Source: VAZQ01 sp963827585 (lineage in GTDB: Bacteria > Pseudomonadota > Alphaproteobacteria > Rhizobiales > Xanthobacteraceae). Taken from it: a stretch of DNA of 64,000 bases. The first letter of the stretch is position 1, and the number at the start of each line of letters is the position of its first letter. Below, piece by piece: positions 27,633 to 36,127 of the stretch. The notes under the pieces are model-generated. The model was not told where the DNA came from, ran no database searches, and was given only the letters and a program-made list of their open reading frames with translations. The position numbers were made by a program, and so were the translations under genes. The stretch covers positions 58,426 through 122,425 of the forward strand of contig CAWHCK010000028.1 of the NCBI GenBank assembly GCA_963827585.1, given 5' to 3'.

Positions 27633-29147
27633 TTACGCCGTGGGCTTGGCTTGTTCCTTCAGGCGGAAGTGCTGGACCTTGCCGAGCGCGTTGCGCGGCA
27701 GGTCGTCGACGAAAACGACCTCGCGCGGAATCTTGAAGCGAGCAAGCTGCTCGCCGACATAGCGGGTCAGCGTTTCCGTGTCGACCGAGGCCCCCTTGCG
27801 CCGCACCACATAGGCGACCGGAACCTCCTGCCATTTCGGATCGGGACGGCCGATCACCGCCGCCTCGGCCACAGCCGGATGCTCGTTGAGCACGCGCTCG
27901 ACCTCGGCCGGGTAGATGTTCTCGCCGCCCGAGATGATCATGTTCTTCTTGCGGTCGTGGATCGTGAAATAACCGTCTCCATCGCGGGTTCCGATGTCGC
28001 CGGTGTAGTACCAGCCGTTGCGCAACGCCTCGCTGGTCGCCGCCTCGTTGCCCCAGTACTCGAAAAACACGTTGGGGCCGCGCACGACGACCTCGCCGGC
28101 GGTGCCATGCGACGCTTCGCGCCCGCGCTCGTCGACGATGCGCGCCTCGCAGTAGAGCCCGGGCATGCCGGTCGAGTTGCCGCGGGAGAGATCGCCGCCG
28201 AGACGGGTATAGATCGCGATCGGGCAGGTTTCGGTCGCGCCGTAGCACTGCAGGACCGGAACGCCGCGCGTCGTCACGGCATCGATGAGGGGCTGCGGCA
28301 CTACGGTCGAGCCGGTGGTGATCGCGCGCAGGCTCGACAGATCGGTTTCCTGCCAACGCGGATGCTGGATCAGGGCCTGCAGTGTCGCCGGTACGAGAAC
28401 GGTGAGGGTGGGTCGGTCCTGGGCAAAGGCGGCGAGCGCCGCATCGGGTGCGAACCGCGGGTGGATGGTCACCAGCGCGCCGGTCTGCAGCGCCGGCGTG
28501 GTCTGGATGTTGAGCCCGCCGACATGGAACAGCGGCAGGACGGTGAGCACGTGGTCGTCGGCGGTGAGGCCATGCATGTGCTGGCTCATGGCCGCGTTCC
28601 ACACCAGCGCCTCCTGGCGCAGGACCGCGCCCTTCGGCCGCCCGGTGGTTCCCGATGTGTAGACGATCAGGAACGGACAGGAGAAATCGATGTGCGGGTT
28701 GCGGCCATCGCCGCGGCCGGATGCGAGCAGGTCGTCGAACGACAGGCGGCCCGGCGCGAAGTCGAGACCGATGACGTGGACGTCGGGCAGCGCCTGCGTC
28801 AGCGGCGGGATCACCGCAGCTAGTCCCTCTTCGACTACGAGCGCCTTCACGGAGGCATCGGAGAGGATGAACACCTGCTCGGGCACCGCGAGGCGCCAGT
28901 TGAGCGGCACCAGCATGGCGCCGAGCCGCGCGCAGGCGTAGAGCAGGACCAGATAGTCGGGATGATTGGCTGCGAGAATCGCCACGCGGTCGCCGCGGCC
29001 GACGCCCAGGCTGGACTTGAGCGCACGGGCCGCCGCCGCGATGCGAGCCGCCAGCGCCGCGTAGCTGATGGTGCGACCTTGAAATCGGATCGCACCCCTG
29101 TCCGGCATGAAGGCCGCGTTGCGGTCGATGAGATCGGAGAGGTCCAT
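27633..29147 (-). CDS. Acyl-CoA synthetase / AMP-dependent ligase
   Basis: Class I adenylate-forming enzyme of 504 residues. The AMP-binding P-loop YTSGTTGRPKGAV is near residue 170. YGATETCP, YYTGDIGTRDGDGYFTIHDRKKNMIISGGENIYPAEVE and the C-terminal lysine motif PRNALGKVQHF follow in order. It activates a carboxylic acid to its CoA thioester. It lies 19 bases after the acyl-CoA dehydrogenase gene, so the CoA ester made here is probably that enzyme's substrate. Confidence 0.95.
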   Translation of the reverse strand: MDLSDLIDRNAAFMPDRGAIRFQGRTISYAALAARIAAAARALKSSLGVGRGDRVAILAANHPDYLVLLYACARLGAMLVPLNWRLAVPEQVFILSDASVKALVVEEGLAAVIPPLTQALPDVHVIGLDFAPGRLSFDDLLASGRGDGRNPHIDFSCPFLIVYTSGTTGRPKGAVLRQEALVWNAAMSQHMHGLTADDHVLTVLPLFHVGGLNIQTTPALQTGALVTIHPRFAPDAALAAFAQDRPTLTVLVPATLQALIQHPRWQETDLSSLRAITTGSTVVPQPLIDAVTTRGVPVLQCYGATETCPIAIYTRLGGDLSRGNSTGMPGLYCEARIVDERGREASHGTAGEVVVRGPNVFFEYWGNEAATSEALRNGWYYTGDIGTRDGDGYFTIHDRKKNMIISGGENIYPAEVERVLNEHPAVAEAAVIGRPDPKWQEVPVAYVVRRKGASVDTETLTRYVGEQLARFKIPREVVFVDDLPRNALGKVQHFRLKEQAKPTA

Positions 29148-29166
29148 CGCAGCCGTTCTATCGCCG

Positions 29167-30438
29167 TCACTCGTCCTTCTCGCCGGGCTCGTAGAGCGCC
29201 TCGCGGCCGATCCGGTCGAGGCAGATCTCGGCGGTCCAGGGCAGCATGAGCGAGCCGCAGCGGCTATCGCGATAGATGCGCTCGAGCGGGAGGCTCTTGA
29301 GCATCGCCTGCCCGCCGCAGGTGCGCAGCGCCTTCACCGCGATGGCGTTGGCGTTCTCCATCACCGTGTGCTGGGCGGCATAGGCGCGCAGCACCTGCTC
29401 CTTGCTCGGATTGGCGCGGGCCTCGGTGATCGCCTGGAACCAGAGCGCCTTGGTCTGCTCGAGCGTGACGCGCATCTCCGCGACCGCGATCTGCTTGGTC
29501 GGGAACATACGCCGCTTGACCGGTGGCGTGCCGGCAACCTCGCCGCGCAGATAGGCGACGGTGAAGTCGTAGGCCGCCTGCGCCAGCCCCATGTAGGTCG
29601 GCGACAGCGTCAGAAACATGTGCGGCCAGCGCGAGGCCGCCTGGAAGTAGACGCCGTGCGGCATCAGCATCTCGTCCTCGGCGACGAACACGTCCTTGAA
29701 CAAGAGCGTGCGCGAGACGGTCCCGCGCATGCCGAGCGGATCCCAATCGCCGACCACCGAGACGCCCTGCGCGTTCGCGGGAATGGCGAGATAGAGCGTA
29801 TTGCGGCGGCTCGCGGTCTCGCCTTCGGCGCGCTCGGTGCACAGTACGCCGTAATAGTCGGCGGCACCCGACAGCGATGCGAAGATTTTCTTGCCATTCA
29901 CGATGAACCCGCCTTTGACCGGCCGCGCCTCGGTGCCGAACGCGACGACGCCGGCGGCGGCCGCGCCGCCTTCCGAGAACGGCTGCGCGTAGATGGCGCC
30001 ATCCTCGATGATACGGCGATAATGCGCGTGGCGCCGTTGCTTGTGCGACGCACGGTCTTGCGCCGTCATCGGCAAATCATCGGCGAGCGGGCCCGACCAC
30101 AGCGTCGAGCATACGTGCATGTTCCAGGACAGCGCGGTCGCACCGCAGTAGCGGCCGAGCTCGGCCGCGGCGAGGGAGTAGGTCTGGAAGTCGGCACCGA
30201 GGCCGCCGCTCGACTGCGGGATGCAGATGCCGAGCAATCCCTCGCTGTGCATGTCGCGGAAATTCTCAATTGGAAACGTGGCGTCGCGGTCGTATTGGGC
30301 GGCGCGCGGCGCCAGCACCCGGCGGCCGAAGCGGCGCGCTTGGTCGAGCAGGCCGGCCGCAGCGTCGGAGAGCCGGAAAGCATCGGGCGCGAATATCGGG
30401 GCGTCGGCGTCGTGGGCATCGAGATCGGGAGCGCGCAT
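29167..30438 (-). CDS. Acyl-CoA dehydrogenase family flavoprotein
   Basis: Protein of 423 residues with the acyl-CoA dehydrogenase N-terminal helical domain (LLDQARRFGRRVLAPRA), middle domain (QPFSEGGAAAAG, NGKKIFASLSG) and C-terminal FAD domain (LRTCGGQAMLKSLPLERIYRDSRCGSLM). The position of the catalytic Glu is not evident to me. Start 30438 (MRAPDLDAHD) is the first Met of the conserved frame. It lies 14 bases after the hydrolase gene. Confidence 0.93.
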   Translation of the reverse strand: MRAPDLDAHDADAPIFAPDAFRLSDAAAGLLDQARRFGRRVLAPRAAQYDRDATFPIENFRDMHSEGLLGICIPQSSGGLGADFQTYSLAAAELGRYCGATALSWNMHVCSTLWSGPLADDLPMTAQDRASHKQRRHAHYRRIIEDGAIYAQPFSEGGAAAAGVVAFGTEARPVKGGFIVNGKKIFASLSGAADYYGVLCTERAEGETASRRNTLYLAIPANAQGVSVVGDWDPLGMRGTVSRTLLFKDVFVAEDEMLMPHGVYFQAASRWPHMFLTLSPTYMGLAQAAYDFTVAYLRGEVAGTPPVKRRMFPTKQIAVAEMRVTLEQTKALWFQAITEARANPSKEQVLRAYAAQHTVMENANAIAVKALRTCGGQAMLKSLPLERIYRDSRCGSLMLPWTAEICLDRIGREALYEPGEKDE

Positions 30439-30452
30439 GGGATGTCCTTGGC

Positions 30453-31277
30453 TCAGGCCGCTGCCGAAGCGGGCGCGTGGGTCAGAAAGTCGATAACCGC
30501 GGCATCGAAGGCGTGCGGCGCCTCGAGATTGGGCAGGTGGCCGATGCCGGCGATGCAGACATAGCGCGCGCCGGCGATTTTCGCCGCCATGCGCTCCATC
30601 ATCGCCGCCGGCGCGTTGCGGTCGTGCTCGCCGGCGAGGCAGAGCACGGGCACGCGGATGTCCGGCAGGTTGGCGCGTTCGTCGAACGTGACGAGGCATT
30701 GCACCGCAGCCCGATAGGTCGCCACCGGCGTCGCCGCCATGGTCTCGATGGCGAGCGCGCGGCCCGCGGGATCGGGACGAGGCCCCATGATGGCGTCGAC
30801 GAGCGAGGCGGCGAGCGCCGGCATGGTGGCGCCTGCCTCGAGCGGCGCCAGCCGGTCGGCGACGAATTTCTTCTGGAACTCGCCCGTGGGATCGCCGAAG
30901 GCCGGGCTCGTGCAACAGAGCACGGCGGCGCGGTAGCCGTCGGGGCGGCGGCGCAGTGCGGTCTGCACGATCATCCCGCCCATGGAATGACCCACCAGCA
31001 CCGGCCGCTCGAGCGCCCGCTCCGCAATGGCCGCTTCAAGGTCGGCCGCAAGCGCCGCGAATTCCATGCGCGTCACCGGTGGCCGCGCCCCATAGCCCGG
31101 CAGATCGAGCGCGACCGGGAGGAAGCCCGCCGCCGCAAAGGTCGTCACTTGCGGCCTCCAGCCGCGGGCGGCGCCGCCAATACCGTGAAGAAATACCACC
31201 GCCCGAGCGGCGTTGCCGCCCCCGCCCGCGAGCGCGGACGGCGTCGTGCCTGCGGCCTCGATCTTCATCCGCTCCAT
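30453..31277 (-). CDS. Alpha/beta hydrolase
   Basis: Hydrolase of 274 residues with the oxyanion-hole HGIGG, nucleophile elbow GHSMGG, an acid Asp near GEHDRNAP and the catalytic His in GIGHLPNLE. It resembles 3-oxoadipate enol-lactonase and C-C hydrolases. If the NicX-like product is an N-formyl amide, a NicD-like deformylase role would fit, but sequence does not decide. ATG 31277 has GAGGAG upstream. It is the first gene of the five-gene operon, with a putative MarR site 62-82 bases upstream. Confidence 0.9.
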   Translation of the reverse strand: MERMKIEAAGTTPSALAGGGGNAARAVVFLHGIGGAARGWRPQVTTFAAAGFLPVALDLPGYGARPPVTRMEFAALAADLEAAIAERALERPVLVGHSMGGMIVQTALRRRPDGYRAAVLCCTSPAFGDPTGEFQKKFVADRLAPLEAGATMPALAASLVDAIMGPRPDPAGRALAIETMAATPVATYRAAVQCLVTFDERANLPDIRVPVLCLAGEHDRNAPAAMMERMAAKIAGARYVCIAGIGHLPNLEAPHAFDAAVIDFLTHAPASAAA

Positions 31278-31338
31278 GTGCGGTCTCCTCGGGGCGGCGG
31301 TCCCCCGCCCCTGCAACCCGCGCCATGCTAGCAAAGCT

Positions 31339-31360
31339 AAATTATATGAAAAGGAATATT
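31339..31360. promoter_or_regulatory. Putative MarR operator, copy 2
   Basis: Sequence AATTATATGAAAAGGAATAT (31340-31359). Its reverse complement matches the core ATATTCYTTTTCATATA found between the MarR and NicX-like genes. It stands 62-82 bases before the hydrolase ATG, a normal operator or promoter place. Confidence 0.65.
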
Positions 31361-31383
31361 TCTGCCCGGGCGCGTCCCGGCGG

Positions 31384-32244
31384 TCAAACCGTCGTCGGTT
31401 CCAGCGCCTCCTGATGCCAGAGCAGGAGCCGGCGGCGCAGGAGCGCCATGCCTTTCACCAGCGCATAGCCGACCACCGCGATCTCGACGATGCCGGCGAA
31501 GACGCCGCGCGAATCGGCAAAGCGCGAGGCGGTGTTCATGGCGCCTCCGAGCCCGTAGCCGCCCATGAACATCTCGGTCACGATCGCCACGATCAGCGCG
31601 ATCGGCAATGCCACCTGCAGCCCGGTGATGATTTGCGGCAGCGCTGCCGGCAGGGCGATCTGCCAGAGCAGCTCGCGTTCCCCTGCCCCCATATTGCGCG
31701 CCGACCAGAGGAGCTCGCGCTCGACGCCGCGGATGCCGACGATGGTCGCGGTCACCACCGGGAAGATCGCTTCGACCGCGATCATCGTGATCTTGGACGT
31801 GTCGTAGACCCCGAGCCAGAGCATCACCACCGGCAGGAAGGCGATCTTCGGCATCGGGAAGCCGACCGAGATGATCGGGTCGAAGAACCAGTTCGCGACC
31901 CGATTGCTGCAAATGCTCATGCCCAGCACGATGCCGGCCACGGCGCCGATCAAGAAACCGGTCAAGGCGCGGTAGAGCGTGACGCCGGTATTGAGCAGGA
32001 GCTCGCCGTGAATCAGGTCGTTCCAGATCCGCTCGAGCACCGCGCTCAAGGCCGGCAGCATGTAGGGGGTGAACGCGCCCGAGCGCGCCGCGAGCTCCCA
32101 GGCGACCGCGAGCGCAACAATGGAAAAGACCCGCGCAAAGCCCCAACCGGCCGCACGCAGCCACCCGTAGGCGGCCGGCGGGGAGGGCTCACGGGCGAGT
32201 TCGGCCAGCGGGCCGCCCGGCGTCTCGTCGGCTAGGTCTGCCAC
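31384..32244 (-). CDS. ABC importer permease, SsuC/TauC-like (second system)
   Basis: Permease of about 286 residues with six membrane segments and the EAA loop WSARNMGAGERELLWQIALPAALPQII. GFPMPKIAFLPVVMLWLGVYDTSK is the family block. No ATG precedes the conserved N-terminus, so a GTG at 32244 that overlaps the preceding permease by 13 bases is used. It is the last gene of the second importer. Confidence 0.9.
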   Translation of the reverse strand: MADLADETPGGPLAELAREPSPPAAYGWLRAAGWGFARVFSIVALAVAWELAARSGAFTPYMLPALSAVLERIWNDLIHGELLLNTGVTLYRALTGFLIGAVAGIVLGMSICSNRVANWFFDPIISVGFPMPKIAFLPVVMLWLGVYDTSKITMIAVEAIFPVVTATIVGIRGVERELLWSARNMGAGERELLWQIALPAALPQIITGLQVALPIALIVAIVTEMFMGGYGLGGAMNTASRFADSRGVFAGIVEIAVVGYALVKGMALLRRRLLLWHQEALEPTTV

Positions 32245-32993
32245 CGCAGCATCCTTTGCATGATGACGAGATAGATGCGGTCGGCGATGAACCCGAGCAG
32301 CGCGACCGTGAGCACCACCGCGAACATGGCGTCGTAGGTACCGCTCGCGCCGAGAAAGCCGATGAGATAGCCCAGCCCCTCGCGCGCCGCGATCAGCTCG
32401 GAGCTGACCAGCAGAATGAAGGAGAGCGCGAGCGCGGTGCGGATACCGTTGAGCACCTCGGGCATCGCGCTCGGCACCACCACGTCCCACAGCATGCGCA
32501 GGCGGCTCGCCCCCATGCTGCGCGCCGACCACACCAGCGCCTGCTCGCTCGAGCGCGCGCCGTTGAACGCGCCGATGGTGACCGGCAGCATGCAGCCGAG
32601 AAAGATCAGCAGGATCTTCGAGCCGTTGCCGAAGCCGAGCCACAGCACCGTCACCGGGATCAGCGCCGATTTCGGCATCGGGTAGAACATTTCCACCAGC
32701 GGGCTGAGCAGGACGTTTAACGGCCGCCACCAGGCCATGAAGATGCCGAGCGCGGCGCCGATCACGATCGCCAGAAACAGTCCGGCGCCGGCCCGCCACA
32801 GCGAGGCCGCCCCGTTGGTGATGAGCTCGCCGTCCTTGAGCAGCTCGATCCAGGCCGCCACGACCGCGCTCAGGGGCGGCAAGGCGAGCGTGGAGACGAG
32901 ACCGCTGCGGGCGCAGATTTCCCACGCCAGGCCAAGCAAAAGAAGCGGCGTGTAGCGGAGCAGTGCTGCCGTCATGCGAGCCTGCTCTTGCAT
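32232..32993 (-). CDS. ABC importer permease, SsuC/TauC-like (second system)
   Basis: Permease of 253 residues (YPMPKSALIPVTVLWLGFGNGSK, EAA loop WSARSMGASRLRMLWDVVVPSAMPEVL). ATG 32993 overlaps the ATPase stop as TGATG. As in the 18.9-22.3 kb system, two unlike permeases occur, so both importers probably share ancestry. Confidence 0.93.
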   Translation of the reverse strand: MQEQARMTAALLRYTPLLLLGLAWEICARSGLVSTLALPPLSAVVAAWIELLKDGELITNGAASLWRAGAGLFLAIVIGAALGIFMAWWRPLNVLLSPLVEMFYPMPKSALIPVTVLWLGFGNGSKILLIFLGCMLPVTIGAFNGARSSEQALVWSARSMGASRLRMLWDVVVPSAMPEVLNGIRTALALSFILLVSSELIAAREGLGYLIGFLGASGTYDAMFAVVLTVALLGFIADRIYLVIMQRMLRWQT

Positions 32994-33784
32994 CACGACG
33001 CCCGCCCTGCCTGCGCCTTGATCGCCTCGATGCGCACCAGGTTCCAGATCTCGTCCACCTTGTCGATGAAGCCCTGGTTCTTGAAGATGGCCGGATCGCT
33101 CTTGTCGAACTTGGTGTCGACGACCGCCTTGATGCGGCCGGGGCGCGCGGACATCACCGCGACGCGGTCGGCGAGGTAAACCGCCTCCTGCACGTCGTGG
33201 GTCACGAAGATCACGGTCTTGGGCGTGCGCTGCCAGATGCTCAACAGCTCCGCCTGCATCAGGCTGCGGGTCTGCGCATCGAGCGCGCCGAACGGCTCGT
33301 CCATCAGCAGGATCTTCGGATCGAAGGCGAGCGTGCGCGCGAGCGCGGTGCGCTGGCGCATGCCGCCCGAAAGCTGCGAGGGATAGCTGTCCTCGAACCC
33401 GCTCAGCCCGACGAGATCGATGAAGGATTGCGCCCGCTTCTGGCGCTCGTCGCGCGGCAGCCCCATCCGCTCCAATCCGTAGAGGATGTTGGCGCGCACG
33501 GTCTTCCACGGAAACAGCGCGAAGTGCTGGAACACGATGCCGCGATCGGGACCGGGCGCCCCCACGGGCTTGCCCTCGATCAGAATCTTGCCGGTCTCGG
33601 TCGGGAGAAAGCCGCCGAGGAGATAGAGCAGCGTCGACTTGCCGCAGCCGGAAGGCCCGAGCAGCGCAACGAATTCGCGCGCCTGCACGGCGAGCGACAC
33701 GTCCTCGAGCGCAAGCACAGGCCGCCCGCTCGGCGGGCGGTAGAGGTGATTCACGCCTGCAATGACGATTTGCGCCTGCGCCAT
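32993..33784 (-). CDS. ABC importer ATPase, SsuB/TauB-like (second system)
   Basis: ATPase of 263 residues with Walker A GPSGCGKST, signature LSGGMRQRTALARTL, Walker B ILLMDEPFGALDA and H-loop THDVQEA. It is the first gene of the three-gene importer. No binding protein gene is adjacent; the orphan one at 12764 is a candidate. Confidence 0.94.
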   Translation of the reverse strand: MAQAQIVIAGVNHLYRPPSGRPVLALEDVSLAVQAREFVALLGPSGCGKSTLLYLLGGFLPTETGKILIEGKPVGAPGPDRGIVFQHFALFPWKTVRANILYGLERMGLPRDERQKRAQSFIDLVGLSGFEDSYPSQLSGGMRQRTALARTLAFDPKILLMDEPFGALDAQTRSLMQAELLSIWQRTPKTVIFVTHDVQEAVYLADRVAVMSARPGRIKAVVDTKFDKSDPAIFKNQGFIDKVDEIWNLVRIEAIKAQAGRAS

Positions 33785-33876
33785 GGACTCCTAGCCCATC
33801 CCCACCATCCTCGACGGTCGGGCAAGCTAGCGAAATCCCGGCGGCGCGGCAAAGCCTGGCGGGTGGGGGCGCGATC

Positions 33877-34890
33877 CTATTGGTGCTGGCGCGCAAACTT
33901 GGTCGCGGCGATCGTACCCGCGCTGATGAGCGGCGCATCTACCAGATCGACGCCGTCCATCGCCGGTCGCGCGGCCAAATAGGATCGGCAGGGATCGGCC
34001 CAGGCCGGATCCTCTTCGAAGCGCTTAGCCAGCAGATCGATGAAGCTGCGGACCTTTGCCGACAGATAACGGCGGTGGGGATAGATCGCGTTGATGGCAT
34101 GCTCGGTCCGCAGGAACTCGCGCAAGACCGGAACGAGACGACCCGATTTGATGTCGTCGATGAGCAGGAAGCTCGGCGCCAATGCCAGTCCCTGGCCGTG
34201 CACCGCCGCCAGCCGCAACGCGTTGCCGCTGTTGGCCAGCAGATTCCCCGACACGGTCACCGATTGCTCGCCGTCTGGCCCGGCGAAGCGCCATTCGTTG
34301 CCCCACCCCGAATTGGAATAGACCAGGCAGTTGTGATGCACCAGATCATCGGGCCGCTTCGGCGTTCCCCGCGCGGCGAGATAGCCGGGCGCCCCGCACA
34401 CCACGAGCCGGTAGGTCGCGATGCGGCGCGCGATCAGGCTCGAATCCGGAACCGACATGTTGCGCACCGCCAGATCGAACCCCTCCTCGACCAGATCGAT
34501 CATGCGATCGGTCATGGTCATGCTGATCGAGACCTCGGGATAGAACGCCACGAATTCGTTGATGACGGGAGCGAGGAACGGCGGGATCGCCACCGATGTG
34601 TTGAGGCGCAGCGTGCCGCGCGGCGTCGACTGCAACGCCTGGACAACGTGGTCGGCATCGTCCACCTCCGACAGGATCTGCAGGCATCGCTCGTAATAGG
34701 CGTGGCCGGCCTCGGTCAGGCTTACCCTGCGCGTGCTGCGATTGAGGAGCCGAACGCCGAGCCGTTCCTCGAGCGCCTGCACGTGGGTCGTCACCATGCT
34801 CGGAGATATGTCGAGCTTGCGTGCGGCCGCGGAAAAGCCCCCGCTCTCCACCACCTTCACGAAGGTTGACATGCTGGTCATGCGGTCCAT
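33877..34890 (-). CDS. LysR-family transcriptional regulator
   Basis: Regulator of 337 residues with the N-terminal HTH (FVKVVESGGFSAAARKLDISPSMVTTHVQALEERLGVRLLNRSTR) and a LysR effector domain (GTLRLNTSVAIPPFLAPVI, DLAVRNMSVPDSSLIARRI). It belongs to the CrgA-like subgroup by these blocks. Its C-terminus is about 30 residues longer than usual. It lies upstream of the second importer on the same strand, 92 bases apart. Its target is unknown. Confidence 0.92.
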   Translation of the reverse strand: MDRMTSMSTFVKVVESGGFSAAARKLDISPSMVTTHVQALEERLGVRLLNRSTRRVSLTEAGHAYYERCLQILSEVDDADHVVQALQSTPRGTLRLNTSVAIPPFLAPVINEFVAFYPEVSISMTMTDRMIDLVEEGFDLAVRNMSVPDSSLIARRIATYRLVVCGAPGYLAARGTPKRPDDLVHHNCLVYSNSGWGNEWRFAGPDGEQSVTVSGNLLANSGNALRLAAVHGQGLALAPSFLLIDDIKSGRLVPVLREFLRTEHAINAIYPHRRYLSAKVRSFIDLLAKRFEEDPAWADPCRSYLAARPAMDGVDLVDAPLISAGTIAATKFARQHQ

Positions 34891-35090
34891 GGAATCACCT
34901 GACTATTTAGACAGGTTGGACATGTTCCGCGATTTTTCGCTTATCAAGTTGTCCCCGATCACAACTCGCTCACGTTAAAGTGTCGCGCGTGCTCCACGAT
35001 CGAGACGGCACGGCCGAGACCAGACCAATTCAAAAGTAACCTCTGCCGTCCATGACAACGCCATGAGAATGGCATGCCAAGACCTCGGCG

Positions 35091-35441
35091 TTACGTGCGC
35101 TTATATTCTCTTGGCCAGCATTTCGTCGGTCCGAGCGGAAACTGCGGCACGGCCACCAACCGCGTCAAGTCGCCCTTCGACGCGCCGGCGATGGACAGCG
35201 CATCACCGTCGAACACCACGCATTCGATGATGATGGAACCATCGTCGGTGGGATCCGGTTCGTTGGTCCGCCATCCCTCGTCGCCAAGGCCGAACGTGGC
35301 GAGCTCGTGGCCCGCCCCGGCCGCGATGCTGCGATTCAAGGAATAGGCGCCGGCGCTCATCGGAACCAGCATCGCAGCCGCCAGCACGACGGCAGCCGCG
35401 CCGCGGATGATCACCTCTTGTGTCCAAGCTTGCTCGCGCAT
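35091..35441 (-). CDS. Small exported hypothetical protein
   Basis: Protein of 116 residues with a signal-peptide-like stretch (IIRGAAAVVLAAAMLVPMSAGAYS) and a mature part of about 75 residues with two Cys (IIIECVVFDG, TKCWPREYKRT). ATG 35441 has AAGGAG upstream. I do not recognise it. A second, smaller exported gene follows upstream at 35839 on the same strand. Confidence 0.7.
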   Translation of the reverse strand: MREQAWTQEVIIRGAAAVVLAAAMLVPMSAGAYSLNRSIAAGAGHELATFGLGDEGWRTNEPDPTDDGSIIIECVVFDGDALSIAGASKGDLTRLVAVPQFPLGPTKCWPREYKRT

Positions 35442-35686
35442 GGTCTGCTCCTTGTCTGCCGTTCTGCCGGCGGAATGGCAGGCCCGCCTGCACGGGACAT
35501 GGAGTCGACGGTGCATCTTGATAACCGGCAGCGCCGCGAACGGACCATTCGCCCGGATCGCACAATCGGTGTCGCCTTGCGCGCACATGCCAACCAAAGA
35601 CAGAGGCCCGGCGCGGACGCCGGACCTCTTCTGATCCACTTGCCTTCAACACGAAGGCGTGAACAATCGCCTGCAGCCCACTGGGC

Positions 35687-35839
35687 TCAGCAGTAGGGCG
35701 CCTTCTGCGCACCCGAAACATCGTACTGCGGAACGCACGCGCTGCCCTGGTTCTGCGCGAACGAGACGGTCGTCGCGGCCAACGCCAGCGCACTGGCAAG
35801 TCCGAGCGACGCCACGAGCTTCGTTACCGAGCTCTTCAT
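35687..35839 (-). CDS. Very small exported protein (50 residues)
   Basis: ATG 35839 to TGA 35687 gives 50 residues: a lysine-containing start, a hydrophobic core (LVASLGLASALALAATTVSF) ending at AQ, then a mature peptide of about 22 residues with two Cys that ends in DVSGAQKAPYC. The signal peptide and the paired cysteines support a real gene. AGGAGG lies about 13 bases upstream. The function is unknown; similar short secreted peptides occur in Bradyrhizobium-like genomes (from memory). Confidence 0.65.
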   Translation of the reverse strand: MKSSVTKLVASLGLASALALAATTVSFAQNQGSACVPQYDVSGAQKAPYC

Positions 35840-36127
35840 AGCCAATCTCTATCCTCCTCGTACTTTCGGTACCCTCGTACTTCAGCAGCCGGCGGAACGC
35901 CTGACCGCTCGCACGTCGGGGGAGATATGGGCCGGCAAGACCTTTGATAATCGTTGAAGCTTCGAACGACCTTTTCGCCGCCGGCGAACAATCGAACTTG
36001 CGCGCGACAAATACCCAATGCGCGACCTGTTCTTGCCCGAAAGTCGCCGCCCTTTGCTCCTCGGAAACGACTCAGAAGAACGGCATCGCAGCTACGCGGA
36101 ATTCATGTAAAGGCGATCACAATGAAT

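Noticed and set aside
27105..28823. 572-codon plus-strand frame
   Set aside because: Antisense of the acyl-CoA synthetase and octopine dehydrogenase-like genes.
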